A stretch of DNA of 64,000 bases, taken from contig NC_030808.1 of the NCBI RefSeq assembly GCF_001704415.2, positions 84,042,594-84,106,593 of the forward strand, read 5' to 3'. Both the position numbers and the translations under genes were made by a program. Below, piece by piece: positions 1 through 11,075 of this stretch (position 1 is the stretch's first letter; the number at the start of each line of letters is the position of its first letter). Source of the stretch: Capra hircus. Taxonomy: Eukaryota; Chordata; Mammalia; Artiodactyla; Bovidae. The notes beneath the pieces are model-generated. The model had not been told where the DNA came from, ran no database searches, and saw only the letters and a list, made by a program, of their open reading frames with translations.

Positions 1-2795
1 TGGTGCTCAGCCTTCTTCACAGTCCAACTCTCACATCCTTACATGACTACTGGAAAAACCATAGTTTGACTAGATGGACCTTTGTTGGCAAAGTAATGTC
101 TCTGCTTTTTAATATGCTGTCTAGGTTGGTCATAATTTTTCTTCTAAGGAGCAAGTGTCTTTTAATTTCATGGTTGCAGTCACCATCTGCAGTGATTCTG
201 GAGCCCCCCCCAAAAAGTCTGTCACTTTTTCCATTGTTTCCCATCTATTTGCCATGAAGTGATGGGACCAGATCTTCATTTTCTTAATGTTGAGCTTTAA
301 GCCAACTTTTTCATTCTCTTTCACTTTCATAAAGAGACTCTTTAGTTCTTCTTCACTTTCTGTAATAAGGGTGGTGTCATTTGCATATCTGAGGTTATTG
401 ATATTTCCCCCAGCAGTCTTGATTCCAGCTTGTGCTTCATCTAGCCCAGCATTTCTCATGATGTACTCTGCATATGAGTTAAATGAACAGGGTGACAATA
501 TACAGCCTTGATGCACTTCTTCCTCAATTTGGAACCAGTCTGTTGTTCAATGTCCAGTTCTAACTGTTGCTTCTTGACCTGCATACAGATTTCTTAGGAG
601 GCAGGTTAAGGTGGTCCGGTATTCCCATCTCTTTCAGAATTTTCCACAGTTTGTTGTGATCCACACAGTCAGAGGCTTTGGCATAGTCAATAAAGCAGAA
701 ATAGATGTTTTTCTGGAACTCTCTTGCTTTTTCAATTATCCAAAGGATGTTGGCAATGTGATCTCTGGTTCCTCTGCCTTTTCTAAATCCAGCTTGAACA
801 TCGGGAAGTTCATGGTTCACATACTGTTGAAGCCTGGCTTGGAGAATTTTGAGCAATACTTTGCTAGCGTGTGAGATGACTGCAATTGTGTGGTGGTTTG
901 AACATTCTTTGGCATTGCCTTTTTTTGGGATTGGAATGAAAACTAATCTTTTCCAGTCCTGTGGCCACTGCTGAGTTTTCCAAATTTGCTCGCATACTGA
1001 GTGCAGCACTTTCACAGAATCATCTTTTAGAATTTGAAATAGCTCAGCTGGAATTCCATCACCTCCACTTGCTTTGTTCTTAGTGATGGCTTCCCAAGGC
1101 CCACTTGACTTCACATTCCAGGATGTCTGGCTCTAGGTAAGTGATCACAACATCGTGGTTATCTCGTCATGAAGATCTTTTTTGTACAGTTCTGTGTATT
1201 GTTGCCATCTCTTAATATCTTCTGCTTCTGTTAGGTCCATACCATTTCTGTCCTTTATTCTGTTCATCTTTGCATGAAATGTTCTCTTGGTATCTCTAAT
1301 TTTCTTGAAGAGATCTCTAGTCTTTCCCATTGTATTATTTTCCTCTATTCCTTTGCATTGATCACTGAGGAAGGCTTTCTTACCTCTCCTTGCTTTTCTT
1401 TGGAACTCTGCATTCAGATGGGTATATCTTTCTTTTTCTCCTTTGCCTTTCACTTCTCTTCTTTCCTCAGCTATTTGTAAGGCCTCCTCAGGCAACCATT
1501 TTGCCTTTTTGCATTTCTTTTTCTTGGGGATGGTCTTGATCCCTGCCTCCTGTACAGTGTCACGACCTCTGTCCATAGCTCTTCAGGCACTCTGTCTATC
1601 AGATCTAATCCTTGAATCTATTTGTCTCTTACACTGTATAGTCATAAGGGATTTGATTTAGGTCATACCTCAATGGACTAGTGGTTTTCCCTACTTTCTT
1701 CAATTTAAGTCTGAATTTGGCAATAAGAAGTTCATGATTTGAGCCATAGTCAGGTCCTGGTCTTGTTTTTGCTGACTGTATAGAGCTTCTCCATCTTTGG
1801 CTGCAAAGAATATAATCAATCTGATTTCGGTGTTGACCATCTGGTGATGCCCATGTGTAGAGTCTTCTCTTGTGTTGTTGGAAGAGGGTGTTTGCTATGA
1901 CCAGTGCATTCTCTTGGCAAAACTCTATTAGAATTTGCCCTGCTTCATTCCATATTCCAAGGCCAAACTAGCCTGTTACCCCAGGTGTTTCTTGACTTCC
2001 TAATTTTGTCCTATAATGAAAAGGACATCGTTTTGTGTGTTAGTTCTAAAAGGTCTTGTAGGTCTTCATAGAACCATTCAACTTCAGCTTCTTCAGCATT
2101 ACTGGTCTGGGTATAGACTTGGATTACTGTGATATTGGATGGTTTGCCTTGGAAACGAACAGAGATCATTCTATCATTTTTGAGATTGCATCCAAGTTCT
2201 GCATTTTGGACTCTTTTGTTGACTATGATGGCTATTCTATTTCTTGTAAGGGATTCTTGTCCACAGCAGTAGATATAATGATCATTTGAGTTAGATTCAC
2301 CCATTCTAGTCCATTTTAGTTTGCTGATTCCTAAAATGTCAATATTCACTCTTGCCATCTCCTGTTTGACCACTTCCAATTTGCCTTGATTCATGGACCT
2401 AACATTCCAGGTTCCTATGCAATATTGCTCTTTACAGCATCAGAATTTACTTCCATCACCAGTCACATCCACAACTGGGTGTTGTTTTTGCTTTGGCTCC
2501 TCTCTTCATTCTTTCTGGAGTTATTCCTTCATTGATCTCCAGTAGCATGGGCACCTATCATCCTAGGGAGTTCATCTTCCAGTGTCCTAACTTTTTGCCT
2601 TTTCATACTGTTAATGGGGTTTCTCAAGGCAAGAATACTGAAGTGGTTTGCCATTCCCTTCTCCAGTGGACCACGTTTTGTCAGACCTCTCCACCATGAC
2701 CCGTCTGTCTTGGGTGGCCCTACACAGCATGGCTTAGTTTTATTGAATTAGACACAGCTGTGGTCCATGTGATCAGATTGTGATAGTTTGCATTT
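1..2795 (-). mobile_element. BovB LINE, nearly full length, decayed, 3' end outside window
   Basis: This is an RTE-clade non-LTR retrotransposon read on the minus strand. The open reading frame starts with ATG at 2394; about 400 bp of 5' leader lies between 2395 and roughly 2795. The N-terminal part (2394-2011) is the start of the APE-type endonuclease. Pieces of the linker and reverse transcriptase follow at 1576-1145, 1114-560 and 516-130, in different frames. Two key positions look dead. The SELKW-like endonuclease segment reads ISKLKW, so the expected glutamate is lysine. The reverse transcriptase core reads YANDT where YADDT is expected. Together with the frameshifts this means an inactive copy. 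The last few hundred bases of the element would lie left of base 1. The identification is firm; the 5' edge is approximate. Confidence 0.93.
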
Positions 2796-4074
2796 AACAG
2801 TCTGTCTATGGAAGGAAGATTACCAATTACATTTAATAAGGGTTTTAGTTTAATGTTAGCCTTTGGATCGTACAATCTTATTCCAAGTCATACTTTTATC
2901 CTTTTTCTACTTGCTGGTCTTCCTCAACCATTCCCAGAGAGATACGACATGGCACCAAATTAAACACTTGTCCAATATGATGTGTTGAGAAAATGCCAAC
3001 TGTATGTTATTAGAATTTGTTTTGGTTAATTTTGGTCAATATTGTCTGCATTCATGGGTGTGATTCAGGAAGGGAGAACAGATATTGGTGACCACATTTG
3101 GGTCTTATTGCTGTGTCATAGTTATAAAGCTGTATGGATAAAATACAGGTCAAAATAAATCACAGCTAAAGTTTTTTCTCAGCCTTATAAAAAAATCGGT
3201 CTACATAAATGTATCTGTTGCATTTAAGCAGTGGGTTTTTTATTTTTGAGAGCCAATATGTGCTATTTCTCTACAAAAACAGCTATGTTTAAAGCTTAAT
3301 GAAGTAGGAAAGGCATTCAGGAAGAGCTAGAGCCAACATCTTGTATATTTGAACCTGTCTGTTCTGCCAGTGACCCATAGAGTGAAGAGCTGTGTCAGCT
3401 AATCATTTAGCTGACCATTGCTGACAGACAAATACCTCATGCTGAGCTGGGAGGGAATGTCACAAAAGCATCAGACGTCAGCAAGGTGACACAGCTCCCG
3501 TGGGGTCCTATGCTTATTTTTGCCTTGGCTTGGAGCTGAGCAACTGCACATAAAAATGCATCTTATCTGCAAATAGCATACACATTTTAAGACTTCAAAT
3601 TAGTTTGTTTTCAGAGGTGTTTTTGAAACTACTTGGACACATATTTTTCCAATGATGGTAATTAGCTGATTAATAATATCACAGACATCAAAAGAGATAG
3701 CATGTTTTCAAAATCACGCAACAATAGATCAGCCCTTACATGGCTTTAATTGGAACACCTAATAATTATAACCTTGTAGCTACAGGGGAAGATATGTTTT
3801 CAACAGTAAACACCAACACAGAAAATCAAAACAAAAATTTGTCAACAGAAGACCGCCCTGCTCATAAGACTGCTAAGCCAGATAGCAGCTGTTTATTTAA
3901 TGTATTGTTTCAGAGGACATAGTACTCTAATGAAACCACAGAGGTAGTGGTTTCCAACATTGTCAATAGCAAAAATCCTGTCATCCACCTGCCCCATCAT
4001 CTGCAAACTGAGAGAGACTTTCTCCCATAAATTTGCATTCTGTAAATAGTTATGGGTTCCCCCCCACCCCCATT
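2796..4074. other. Repeat-poor unique sequence
   Basis: No transposable element, tandem repeat or convincing reading frame is recognised in this 1.3-kb stretch. It is AT-rich. The longest open frame (3740-3922, 60 codons) has no recognisable protein character and no splice-site context that I would trust. I infer ordinary intergenic or intronic DNA. Confidence 0.5.
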
Positions 4075-4187
4075 CTTTGGCTGAGCCTTGCAGAGTGAAA
4101 GATCTTAGTTCCCCAACCAAAGATTGAATCCACTCCCCCTGCAGTGGAAGCATGGACTCAACCGCTAGACCATCAGGGAAGGTCCCT
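4075..4187 (-). mobile_element. CHR-type tRNA-derived SINE fragment
   Basis: In antisense it carries the typical run of an artiodactyl tRNA-derived (CHR family) SINE: ccccaaccaaagattgaatc, a B-box-like segment, then tagaccatcagggaag, the complement of the SINE head. Only the head half is present. No clear target-site duplication was found. Confidence 0.7.
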
Positions 4188-4854
4188 GGGTTTTTCCATT
4201 TTAATAAGCAAAGACAATTTTAACTACCAGTTAACGATTATGATGAAGGTGAAACACACATATTCGACACTGGATTTCTATAATTCCTGTCCAAACCAAG
4301 GAAACCTGTTGTAGATACTGCAGATTCCCTTATGGTGACCAAATATGTGATTCTTTTAGACATTTAAAAATCTTGAAAATGGTGCATGAAACCCATTGCT
4401 GGTTTTTAGGACATTTTAGAGTTTAAGAGCACTCTTACAAAGAAACTCAATGATGCATAAAAATTATAGTGTGAATTTAGCTCTGTTGGATGCATTTAAG
4501 AGTTCTTTTTCTAAGAATGTGAAGAACCAAGCTATGGTTTCCTAATAGAATTAAACAAACTTTCTCTCCTATTTCAAGACAAATTTGATGGGGCTCCTTA
4601 CATCCAAGCCTTTGGTAATTATTAAAAAATGTATGGCTAAACAATGGAACTGTTTATTGCTCTTGGCAGATCTGAATGGGCACAGTATGAAATAGGCTGG
4701 GATGCAAAGAACAAAATAAACAAGCATTTTTCATAAAAACATGAATTACTGATTTCATTGTGAGATGGTTGGTATCGCAAGATGTGGAAGAAGATAGGAA
4801 AATTTTTTCTCCTTACTAGTTATACTGCCTCTGAGAACTAATGTTGGTCTTGGG

Positions 4855-4856
<2 letters not shown>
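4188..4856. other. Unique AT-rich sequence
   Basis: I see no recognisable repeat or gene in these roughly 670 bases. Confidence 0.45.
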
Positions 4857-4905
<49 letters not shown>

Positions 4906-4914
4906 GGTGTGTGT
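4857..4914. repeat. (TG)n microsatellite
   Basis: A nearly pure TG tract runs for about 40 bases and then becomes interrupted (tatgtgtgggtgtgtgta). Dinucleotide tracts of this length are usually polymorphic in ruminants. Confidence 0.95.
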
Positions 4915-5436
4915 ATGTTCTGACAGTTCTCTACTGAACAGACTATATAGAGGACATGTGATACCAAGTGTATTGCTTAGAGTCACTCTAGATTTTTTTG
5001 TGATCTCTGAGTCTTGAAGGCATATCTGTACTCCTATCCTAACCCCACAGTTTTTTTAGGGCACAGTGTGTCAAATGCTACTGAGAATGTTTCCTGGAGC
5101 CCTGGGAATCTTCTTTTTTATATTGACTACTACTGATTCAGGGAAAGATATTGCTGGGGGAAAGAGGAAAGATACTTGAGGTGAGATTCTTTCTAGAAGG
5201 CCAGAAATAGAATTTTCTGAGAGTGGGAAGAGGATTGCATGACAAAGATGCTCCATTAGAGAGGACTGGTTGTTAAGTATGGTGGGGACAAACTTAGAAG
5301 CTGGGATGGAGGTGACTATGAGAACCCTCTTTCCATCATAAATTATGTTCTTGGATGGTCTTCCCTTGAACATGGGAAAGGTCATGTAAAATTTTACATC
5401 CATCAATCAACCCTATGCCATCCTACCCTCCTATGG
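4915..5436. other. Unique sequence, nothing recognised
   Basis: The 111-codon minus-strand open frame (5406-5071) has no recognisable domain, signal peptide or membrane pattern. I treat it as chance. No repeat family was identified. Confidence 0.45.
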
Positions 5437-5580
5437 TTTTCCCCCCAGTTTTATCAAGGAATAATTGACATACATCACTTTATAAGTTTAAGGCATATTG
5501 TGTGATGGTTTGATTTATGTACATTATGAAATCCCTATGGCTTATTATTTTTAGTTACCACAAATCATTCTGTCAAGTCT
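5437..5580 (-). mobile_element. Old L1 3'-UTR fragment
   Basis: The motif ttttatcaaggaataattga followed by catacat...ataagtttaaggcatattgtgtgatgg resembles the antisense 3' UTR of mammalian L1M/L1MA elements. It is highly diverged and could belong to the same insertion as the L1 that starts near 5655. Confidence 0.5.
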
Positions 5581-5868
5581 GTTGTAACTGAAGAGGTTTG
5601 TGTGCTGGTGTTATGGAGGACAAAAAATGATGAAGCAAAATGACAAACGGCCTTAAAATTTCTTTTTAAATTGAAGTCAGCTTACAATATTGTGTCAGTC
5701 AAGTGTGTAGCAAAGTGATTTGGTTACCTGTACATATATATGTGTATTTACATTCATGTAAAATTCTTTTCCATTATAGTTTACTACACGATATTGAATA
5801 TAGTTCCCTGTGCTATACAGTAGGTCCTTGTTGTTTGTCTATTCTATATATGGAAGTGCGCATCTCTT

Positions 5869-7023
5869 GGGGTTTCCCAGGTGGCCCAGAAGTAAAGAAT
5901 CAACCTACCAATACAGGAACCTAGGAGATGTGGGTTCGATCCCTGGGTCAGAAAGATCCCCTGGAGGAGGAAATGGCAAGCCACTCCAGTATTCTTACTG
6001 GGATAATCCCAGGGACAGAGGAGCCTGGTGGGCTACAGTCAAGACAGAACAGAGTGTATAATTGGCTCCAGTTTCATCCATCTCATCAGAACTGATTCAA
6101 ATGAATTCTTTTTAACGGCTGAGTAATACTCCATTGTGTATATGTACCACAGCTTTCTTATCCATTCACCTGCTGATGGACATCTAGGTTGTTTCCATGT
6201 CCTGGCTATTATAAACAGTGCTGCGATGAACATTGGGGTACATGTGTCTCTTTCAATTCTGGTTTCCTCAGTGTGTATGCCCAGCAGTGGGATTGCTGGG
6301 TCATAAGGTAGTTCTATTTGCAATTTTTTAAGGAATCTCCACACTGTTCTCCATAGTGGCTGTACTAGTTTGCATTCCCACCAACAGTGTAGGAGGGTTC
6401 CCTTTTCTCCACACCCTCTCCAGCATTTATTGCTTGCAGATTTTTGGATCGCAGCCATTCTGACTGGTGTGAAGTGGTACCTCATTGTGGTTTTGATTTG
6501 CATTTCTCTAATAATGAGTGATGTTGAGCATCTTTTCATGTGTTTGTTAGCCATCTGTATGTCTTCTTTGGAGAAATGTCTATTTAGTTCTTTGGCCCAT
6601 TTTTTTGATTGGGTCCAATTATACAGAGTGAAGTAAGCCAGAAAGAAAAACACCAATACAGTATACTAACACATATATATGGAATTTAGGAAGATGGCAA
6701 TGACGACCCTGTATGCAAGACAGGAAAAAAGACACAGATGTGTATAACGGACTTTTGGACTCAGAGGGAGAGGGAGAGGGTGGGATGATTTGGTAGAATG
6801 GGAATTCTAACATGTATACAGTCATGTAAGAATTGAATCGCCAGTCCATGTCTGACGTAGGGTGCAGCATGCTTGGGGCTGGTGCATGGGGATGACCCAG
6901 AGAGATGTTGTGGGGAGGGAGGTGGGAGGGGGGTTCATGTTTGGGAACGCATGTAAGAATTAAAGATTTTAAAATTAAAAAAAAAAAGACAGAACAGAGT
7001 GAATGAGCACCCACCATGCACCA
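5869..7023 (+). mobile_element. Bov-tA SINE split by an L1
   Basis: A tRNA-headed SINE with a BovB-derived tail occupies 5869-6056 and resumes at 7002-7023. The B box reads gggttcgatccc at 5932. It is flanked by a 12-bp target-site duplication with one mismatch: tgcgcatctctt at 5857-5868 and tgtgcatctctt at 7024-7035. The intervening 6057-7001 is an L1 insertion plus its own duplication. The Pol III promoter head is intact in outline; the tail is diverged. Confidence 0.88.
6057..6985. mobile_element. 5'-inverted (twin-primed) L1 insertion
   Basis: The right part (about 6615-6985) is a plus-strand L1 3' end: the last ORF2 codons, a 3' UTR with GGGAGAGG repeats and an A-rich tail. The left part (6057-about 6617) is the adjoining ORF2 C-terminus in minus orientation, encoding the Cys/His-rich region WWECKLVQPLW and PYDPAIPLLG. 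The two parts meet in the sequence ccaattata, which occurs once at 6615-6623 and once, reverse-complemented, at 6057-6065, so no ORF2 sequence appears lost at the inversion point. The whole is flanked by a perfect 16-bp duplication, aagacagaacagagtg, at 6041-6056 and 6986-7001. Confidence 0.93.
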
Positions 7024-7370
7024 TGTGCATCTCTTAATCACATACTACCGATTTATCTTCTCCCCACTTCTTCTTTGATAACCATAAGTTTACTTTCTAT
7101 GTCTATGGGTCTGTTTCTGTTCTATAAATGTTTAAGTTTATTTGCATTATTTTTTAGAGTAAACATATAAATGACGTACAATATTTGGCTTTGTCTGACT
7201 ACTTCATCGCGTATGATAACCTCTAGGTCCATCCCTGTTGCTACAAATGGCATTATTTCATTAGTATATATACTACATCTTCTTTATCCATTCATCTGTT
7301 GATGGATACTTGGGTTGCTTCCATGTCTTAGCTTTTGGAAATAGTGCTCCAGTGAACTCAGGATGTATGT

Positions 7371-8048
7371 TGCTGTTGTTCAGTTGCAAACTCGTGTCCC
7401 ACTCTTCGTGACTCCTTGGACTGCTGCGTGCCAGGTTTCCTTGTCCTTTACCATCTCCCAGAGTTTGCCCAAGTTTATGTACATTGTATTGGTGACACCA
7501 TCCAGCCATCTCATCCTTTGTCACCCTCTTCTCCTTCTGCCTTTAATCTTTCCCAGCATCAGGGTCTTTTCCAATGAGTTGGCCATTCACATCAGGTGGC
7601 CAAAATACTGGAGCTTCAGCTTCAGCATCAGTCCTTCAGATGAGTATTCAGGATTGATTTCCTTTAAGATTGACTGGTTTAATCTCCTTGCTGTTCAAGA
7701 GTCTTCTCCAGCATCACAGTTTGAAAGCATCAGTTCTTTGGCGGTCTGCCTTCTTTATGGTCCAGCTCTCAGAACTGTACGTGACTACTGGAAAGACCAT
7801 AGCTTTGAGTATATAGACCTTTGTCAGCAAAATGATGTCTTTGCTTTTTAACACACTGTCTAGGTTTTTCATAGCTTTCCTGCCAAGAAGCAATAGTATA
7901 CTAATTTCATGGCTGCTGTCATCATCTGCAGTGAATTTAGAACCCAAACTGCTTCCACTTTTCCCCTTTCAATTGCCATGAAGTGACTGGGCCAGATGCC
8001 ATGATCTTAATATTTATTATAATTTTTTAATATTTAGTTTTAATTTTA
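7371..8048 (-). mobile_element. BovB 3'-terminal fragment
   Basis: Antisense BovB begins at its 3' end (gttgttcagttgcaaactcg at 7375) and runs through the C-terminal part of the open frame, where caggtggccaaaatactgg is diagnostic. It is 5'-truncated near 8048. It sits inside the old L1, flanked by imperfect candidate duplications (ggatgtatgt at 7361 and gggtgtatgcat at 8049). No open frame survives. Confidence 0.88.
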
Positions 8049-8354
8049 GGGTGTATGCATCTGTTCAAATTAGAGCTTTTGTCTTTTCTGAATATATGCC
8101 CAGGAGTGGGATTGCTGGATCATACGGTAACTATTTTTAGCTTTTTAGTGAACCTCCATGCTGTAACTGGGTGCACCAATTTATATTCTTGACACCAGTG
8201 TTGGAGGGTTGTTTCCCTTTTCTCCACACTCTTTCTAGTATTTGTTATTTCAGATTTTTTAATGATGGCTATTCTGACTGGTATGAGGTGATATCTCATA
8301 GTAGTTTTTGTTTGTTTATCTAGATAGCCTTTTTCTATTTTTCCAAACTTTAAA

Positions 8355-8580
8355 CAGACTCCCCAGGTGGAGCAAGTGGTAAAGAACCCACCCACCAATG
8401 CAGGAGACATAAGAGATGTGGGTCTGATCTCTGGGTTGGGAAGATCCCCTGGAGGAGGGCATGGCAATCCACTCCAGTATTCTTGCCTGGAGAATCCCAT
8501 GGACAGAGGAGCCTGGTGGGCTACAGTTCATAGGGTTGTAAAGAGTTGGACATGACTGAAGTGACTTGGCATGCATGCAG
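8355..8580 (+). mobile_element. Bov-tA SINE
   Basis: A full-length copy runs from the tRNA-like head (gactccccaggtggagcaag) through the diagnostic ggaagatcccctggaggagg to the tail ttggacatgactgaagtgac. Near-identical 10-bp flanks (aaactttaaa at 8345 and aaacttaaaa at 8581) suggest its target-site duplication in the host L1. Confidence 0.95.
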
Positions 8581-8705
8581 AAACTTAAAATTTTTTATTT
8601 TGTATTGGGGTATAGTCTACTTCATTGTAGTTTTAATAACTATTGATGTTGAGCATCTTTTCATGGGCCTGTTGGCCATCTGTGTGTCTTCTTTGAAGAA
8701 ATGAA

Positions 8706-9085
8706 ATGACCTTTATTTTAAATCTATTGGTTGTAAGGATGATGATTCTTACTTCAAGGGGGGAGGGCTGACAACTGAGCTTCACCCACACATTGCCTTC
8801 TACAAGTTTCCCCAAACAGTGTCCCAAACCATATTAATAAGTGTTCCATTCCAAGAAAGGATTCTAAGGCCTGTTACATTTGGGATATATTTATGTACTA
8901 TAGGAGATTCACAATATACATTAAACAATCTAAAAATAAATCTGAGAAGTCCTTCAATAGAGAAAATTATTAATGTTAGTTGATCCAGTATTTTCTACTG
9001 AATTTAACTCTAGACTCCATTTTTCATAGGATGTATGTTTCATGGAACAAGACTGACATCTTCTTTCTTGAAACGGTTTCTTCTT
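8706..9085. other. Unique sequence
   Basis: No repeat or gene is recognised. It ends where L2 similarity begins. Confidence 0.4.
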
Positions 9086-9600
9086 TTACTTCTATGACAT
9101 CACTCTTAGTTTTCCTCTTACCTATCTGGGTCCTTCTACCTCCTCGATTGGCTCATTGTTTTCTACTTGGTCATTTGACATTAGATTTCCTCAAGGATTA
9201 GGCCTAAGCTTGTCTCTCTTTTCATTCTTTATTCTTCTCTTCTCTCATCTATGCTTATGGCTTTAGAGATTGACTGATGAAGATGTCTCACAAACCTCAC
9301 AAAATAGCTCCCGTCTAGACCTCTTCTCTAAAACTCAGCCCTGCATTTTCATTCATCAGCTCACTTGCCATCTACTCTGGGAAGTCTGAAAGGACTTCTA
9401 ACTCAGGGTTAAATCAAGATCATTGTTTTCTTGTCTGCCCAGTCTTCTTGCCGCCTTCCTTTTCTTATGAAATGGTATTATAATTTATTCTATTATGTAA
9501 ACCAGAAACTTGGAATCATCCTGACATATACATATACAAATATGTATGATGTCCTTGCCACCACCCTCAAACATACACCGAATAGGATAGATGCTATTTC

Positions 9601-9716
9601 TTTTTTTTTGCCACACCTTGAGCTTGTGGGCTGTTATTTCTCTGAAGAGGGATTGACCCTGGACCATAGCAGTGAAAGCACTGAGTCCTAACTACTGGAC
9701 AGCCAGGGAATTCCCT
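9601..9716 (-). mobile_element. CHR-type tRNA-derived SINE
   Basis: Antisense copy with a T-rich start, a gggattgaccctgga box and cctaactactggacagccag near the head. It is flanked by a 12-bp duplication with one mismatch, agatgctatttc at 9589-9600 and agatgatatttc at 9717-9728, inside the L2. Confidence 0.85.
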
Positions 9717-10063
9717 AGATGATATTTCCTAAGAACTTTAAATTCATCTACTTCTCTGCAACTTTATTTCCTTCAGTTTGTTTTATGGTCCAACTTTTCA
9801 TACCCAGGAGTCTACAAAAAGGCTTATCCACTCTGTAGCACTCACTCGTCTTCTCGAATCCATTATCCACATTATAGCCAAGTGATAGTTCTTATCACAA
9901 ATCTAATAACATCACCTTTCTCCTTATAAGATTCCATTACTCTTAGACAAAGACCAAATCCTTAAGTCACAAAGGCCCTCTGAGATTGGGCCTCCATCTC
10001 TTATTTCAGCTGCATTTTGCATTACTCTGCTCATAACTCTCTTTGCTTCTCTTGTCTTAGTTT

Positions 10064-10207
10064 TTTTTGTTGTTGTAAAAAATTGATATATCATTTACTC
10101 TTTTTGGTATTCACTTATGGTATGTCATAATATAAAATTCACTCTTTTGAGGTGCACAGTTCAATCATTTTAGTACATTTTTAAGGTTGTGCAACCATTA
10201 CCACTGG
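10064..10207 (-). mobile_element. L1M 3'-UTR fragment
   Basis: The segment with ataaaattcactcttttgag and ttgtgcaaccattaccac is the antisense 3' UTR of an old L1M element. It lies inside the L2 and is itself followed directly by a Bov-tA dimer. Confidence 0.7.
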
Positions 10208-10495
10208 GGGTTCCCTGGTACCACCACCGGTGGCTCAGCTGGTAAAGAATCATCTTGCAATGCAGGAGACCCTGGTTTGATTCCTGGGTCAGGAAGATCC
10301 CCTGGAGAAAGGATAGGTTACCCAATCCAGTATTCTTGGGTTTCCCTGGTGGCTGAGATGGTAAAGAATCCACCTGAAATATGGGAGACCTGGGTTTGAC
10401 CCCTGGGTTGGGAAGATCCTCTGGAAGAGGGCATGGCAACCCACTCCAGTATTGTTGCCTGGAGAATCCCCATGGACAGAGGAGTCTGTGGGGAA
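10208..10495 (+). mobile_element. Bov-tA dimer
   Basis: Two tRNA-like heads lie in tandem: the first from about 10210 to 10335 stops after cccaatccagtattcttg, and a second, complete head starts at 10336 (ggtttccctggtggctgag). Fusions of this kind are a known arrangement in the Bov-tA family. The first head contains an extra accaccaccgg between ccctggt and tggctcag, which disrupts its A-box region. The tail of the second unit is truncated near gaggagtctgtgggg. Confidence 0.85.
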
Positions 10496-10522
10496 TAGCA
10501 TATTCCCTATTGCTGCAGGGTC

Positions 10523-10695
10523 GTTTTTTAACAAAAATTATTTATTTATTTCTCTGTGTCAGGTATTAGTTGCAGCATGTGGGATCTTGATCTTTGCTGC
10601 AGCATGGAGGGTCCAGCTTCCTGACCAGGGATAGAAACCTGGGCAGCCTGCATTGGGAGTGTGAAATCTTAGCCACTGGACCACCAGGGAAGATT
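10523..10695 (-). mobile_element. CHR-type tRNA-derived SINE
   Basis: Antisense copy with an A/T-rich tail at its left, ttgcagcatgtgggatcttg in the body and ttagccactggaccaccagg at the head. A 10-bp duplication with one mismatch flanks it (ctgcagggtc at 10513-10522, ctgtagggtc at 10696-10705). Removing it rejoins L2 sequence. Confidence 0.88.
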
Positions 10696-11075
10696 CTGTA
10701 GGGTCTTTCGAATGTACACTTCCCATTTCCCTAATCCTTTAACTTATAAGTTGACTCGTCCTTTTGTTCTCCTTATACAGATTGCAACTGTCATTTCCTT
10801 AAGGAAATATTCTCTGATATTTCTAGGTCAAATTAACTGACCATAAGCTCTCATAGGTCCTTGTGATTCTCACTCATAGATTTTACCACAGTTTTAACTC
10901 TACATTTATATATGTGAGTCTGTGATTAGTGCCTTCTCTCCCAGACTATATGTTTCCTGAAGGTAAGAAACTCCTTTATATTATTCCTCATTGCATTTTC
11001 AGCACAGACAATGCCTGGCATATAGTTGCTAACATAGTTAATAAGCATTTTAGGAATGAATGAAAATAAATAGAT

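Larger units (their letters stand above)
5655..8705 (-). mobile_element. Old antisense L1 (host of a nested stack)
   Basis: One L1 3' portion is split into four collinear pieces: about 5655-5868 (3' UTR, with the typical tatacagtaggtccttgttg segment), 7036-7360, 8049-8344 and 8591-8705. The pieces resume exactly where the previous one stopped: the ORF2 C-terminal antisense passages gttgatggatacttgggttg (7301), then cccaggagtgggattgctgg (8099), then gttgagcatcttttcatggg (8648). The interruptions are a Bov-tA carrying an L1, a BovB 3' piece and a second Bov-tA. The host is therefore the oldest element of the stack. It has no open frame of any length. Confidence 0.82.
9090..11075 (+). mobile_element. 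L2 LINE 3' half, plus strand, heavily interrupted
   Basis: A very old L2 is recognisable in collinear order. A reverse-transcriptase-like stretch (tttcctcaaggattaggcct at 9187) is followed by the coding 3' part (9720-10063, with aaggccctctgagattgggc at 9979). Then come agcatattccctattgctg (10497) and the 3' UTR ending in tgcctggcatatagttgcta (11010) and a gaatgaatgaaaataaat tail. Interruptions are a CHR SINE (9601-9716), an L1 piece and Bov-tA dimer (10064-10495) and a second CHR SINE (10523-10695). There is no open frame; the boundaries are approximate. Confidence 0.75.

Noticed and set aside
6039..6656. 205-codon minus-strand open frame as a gene
   Set aside because: It is the inverted C-terminal part of L1 ORF2 within a 5'-truncated, twin-primed insertion; its first codons run past the inversion point into UTR-side sequence.
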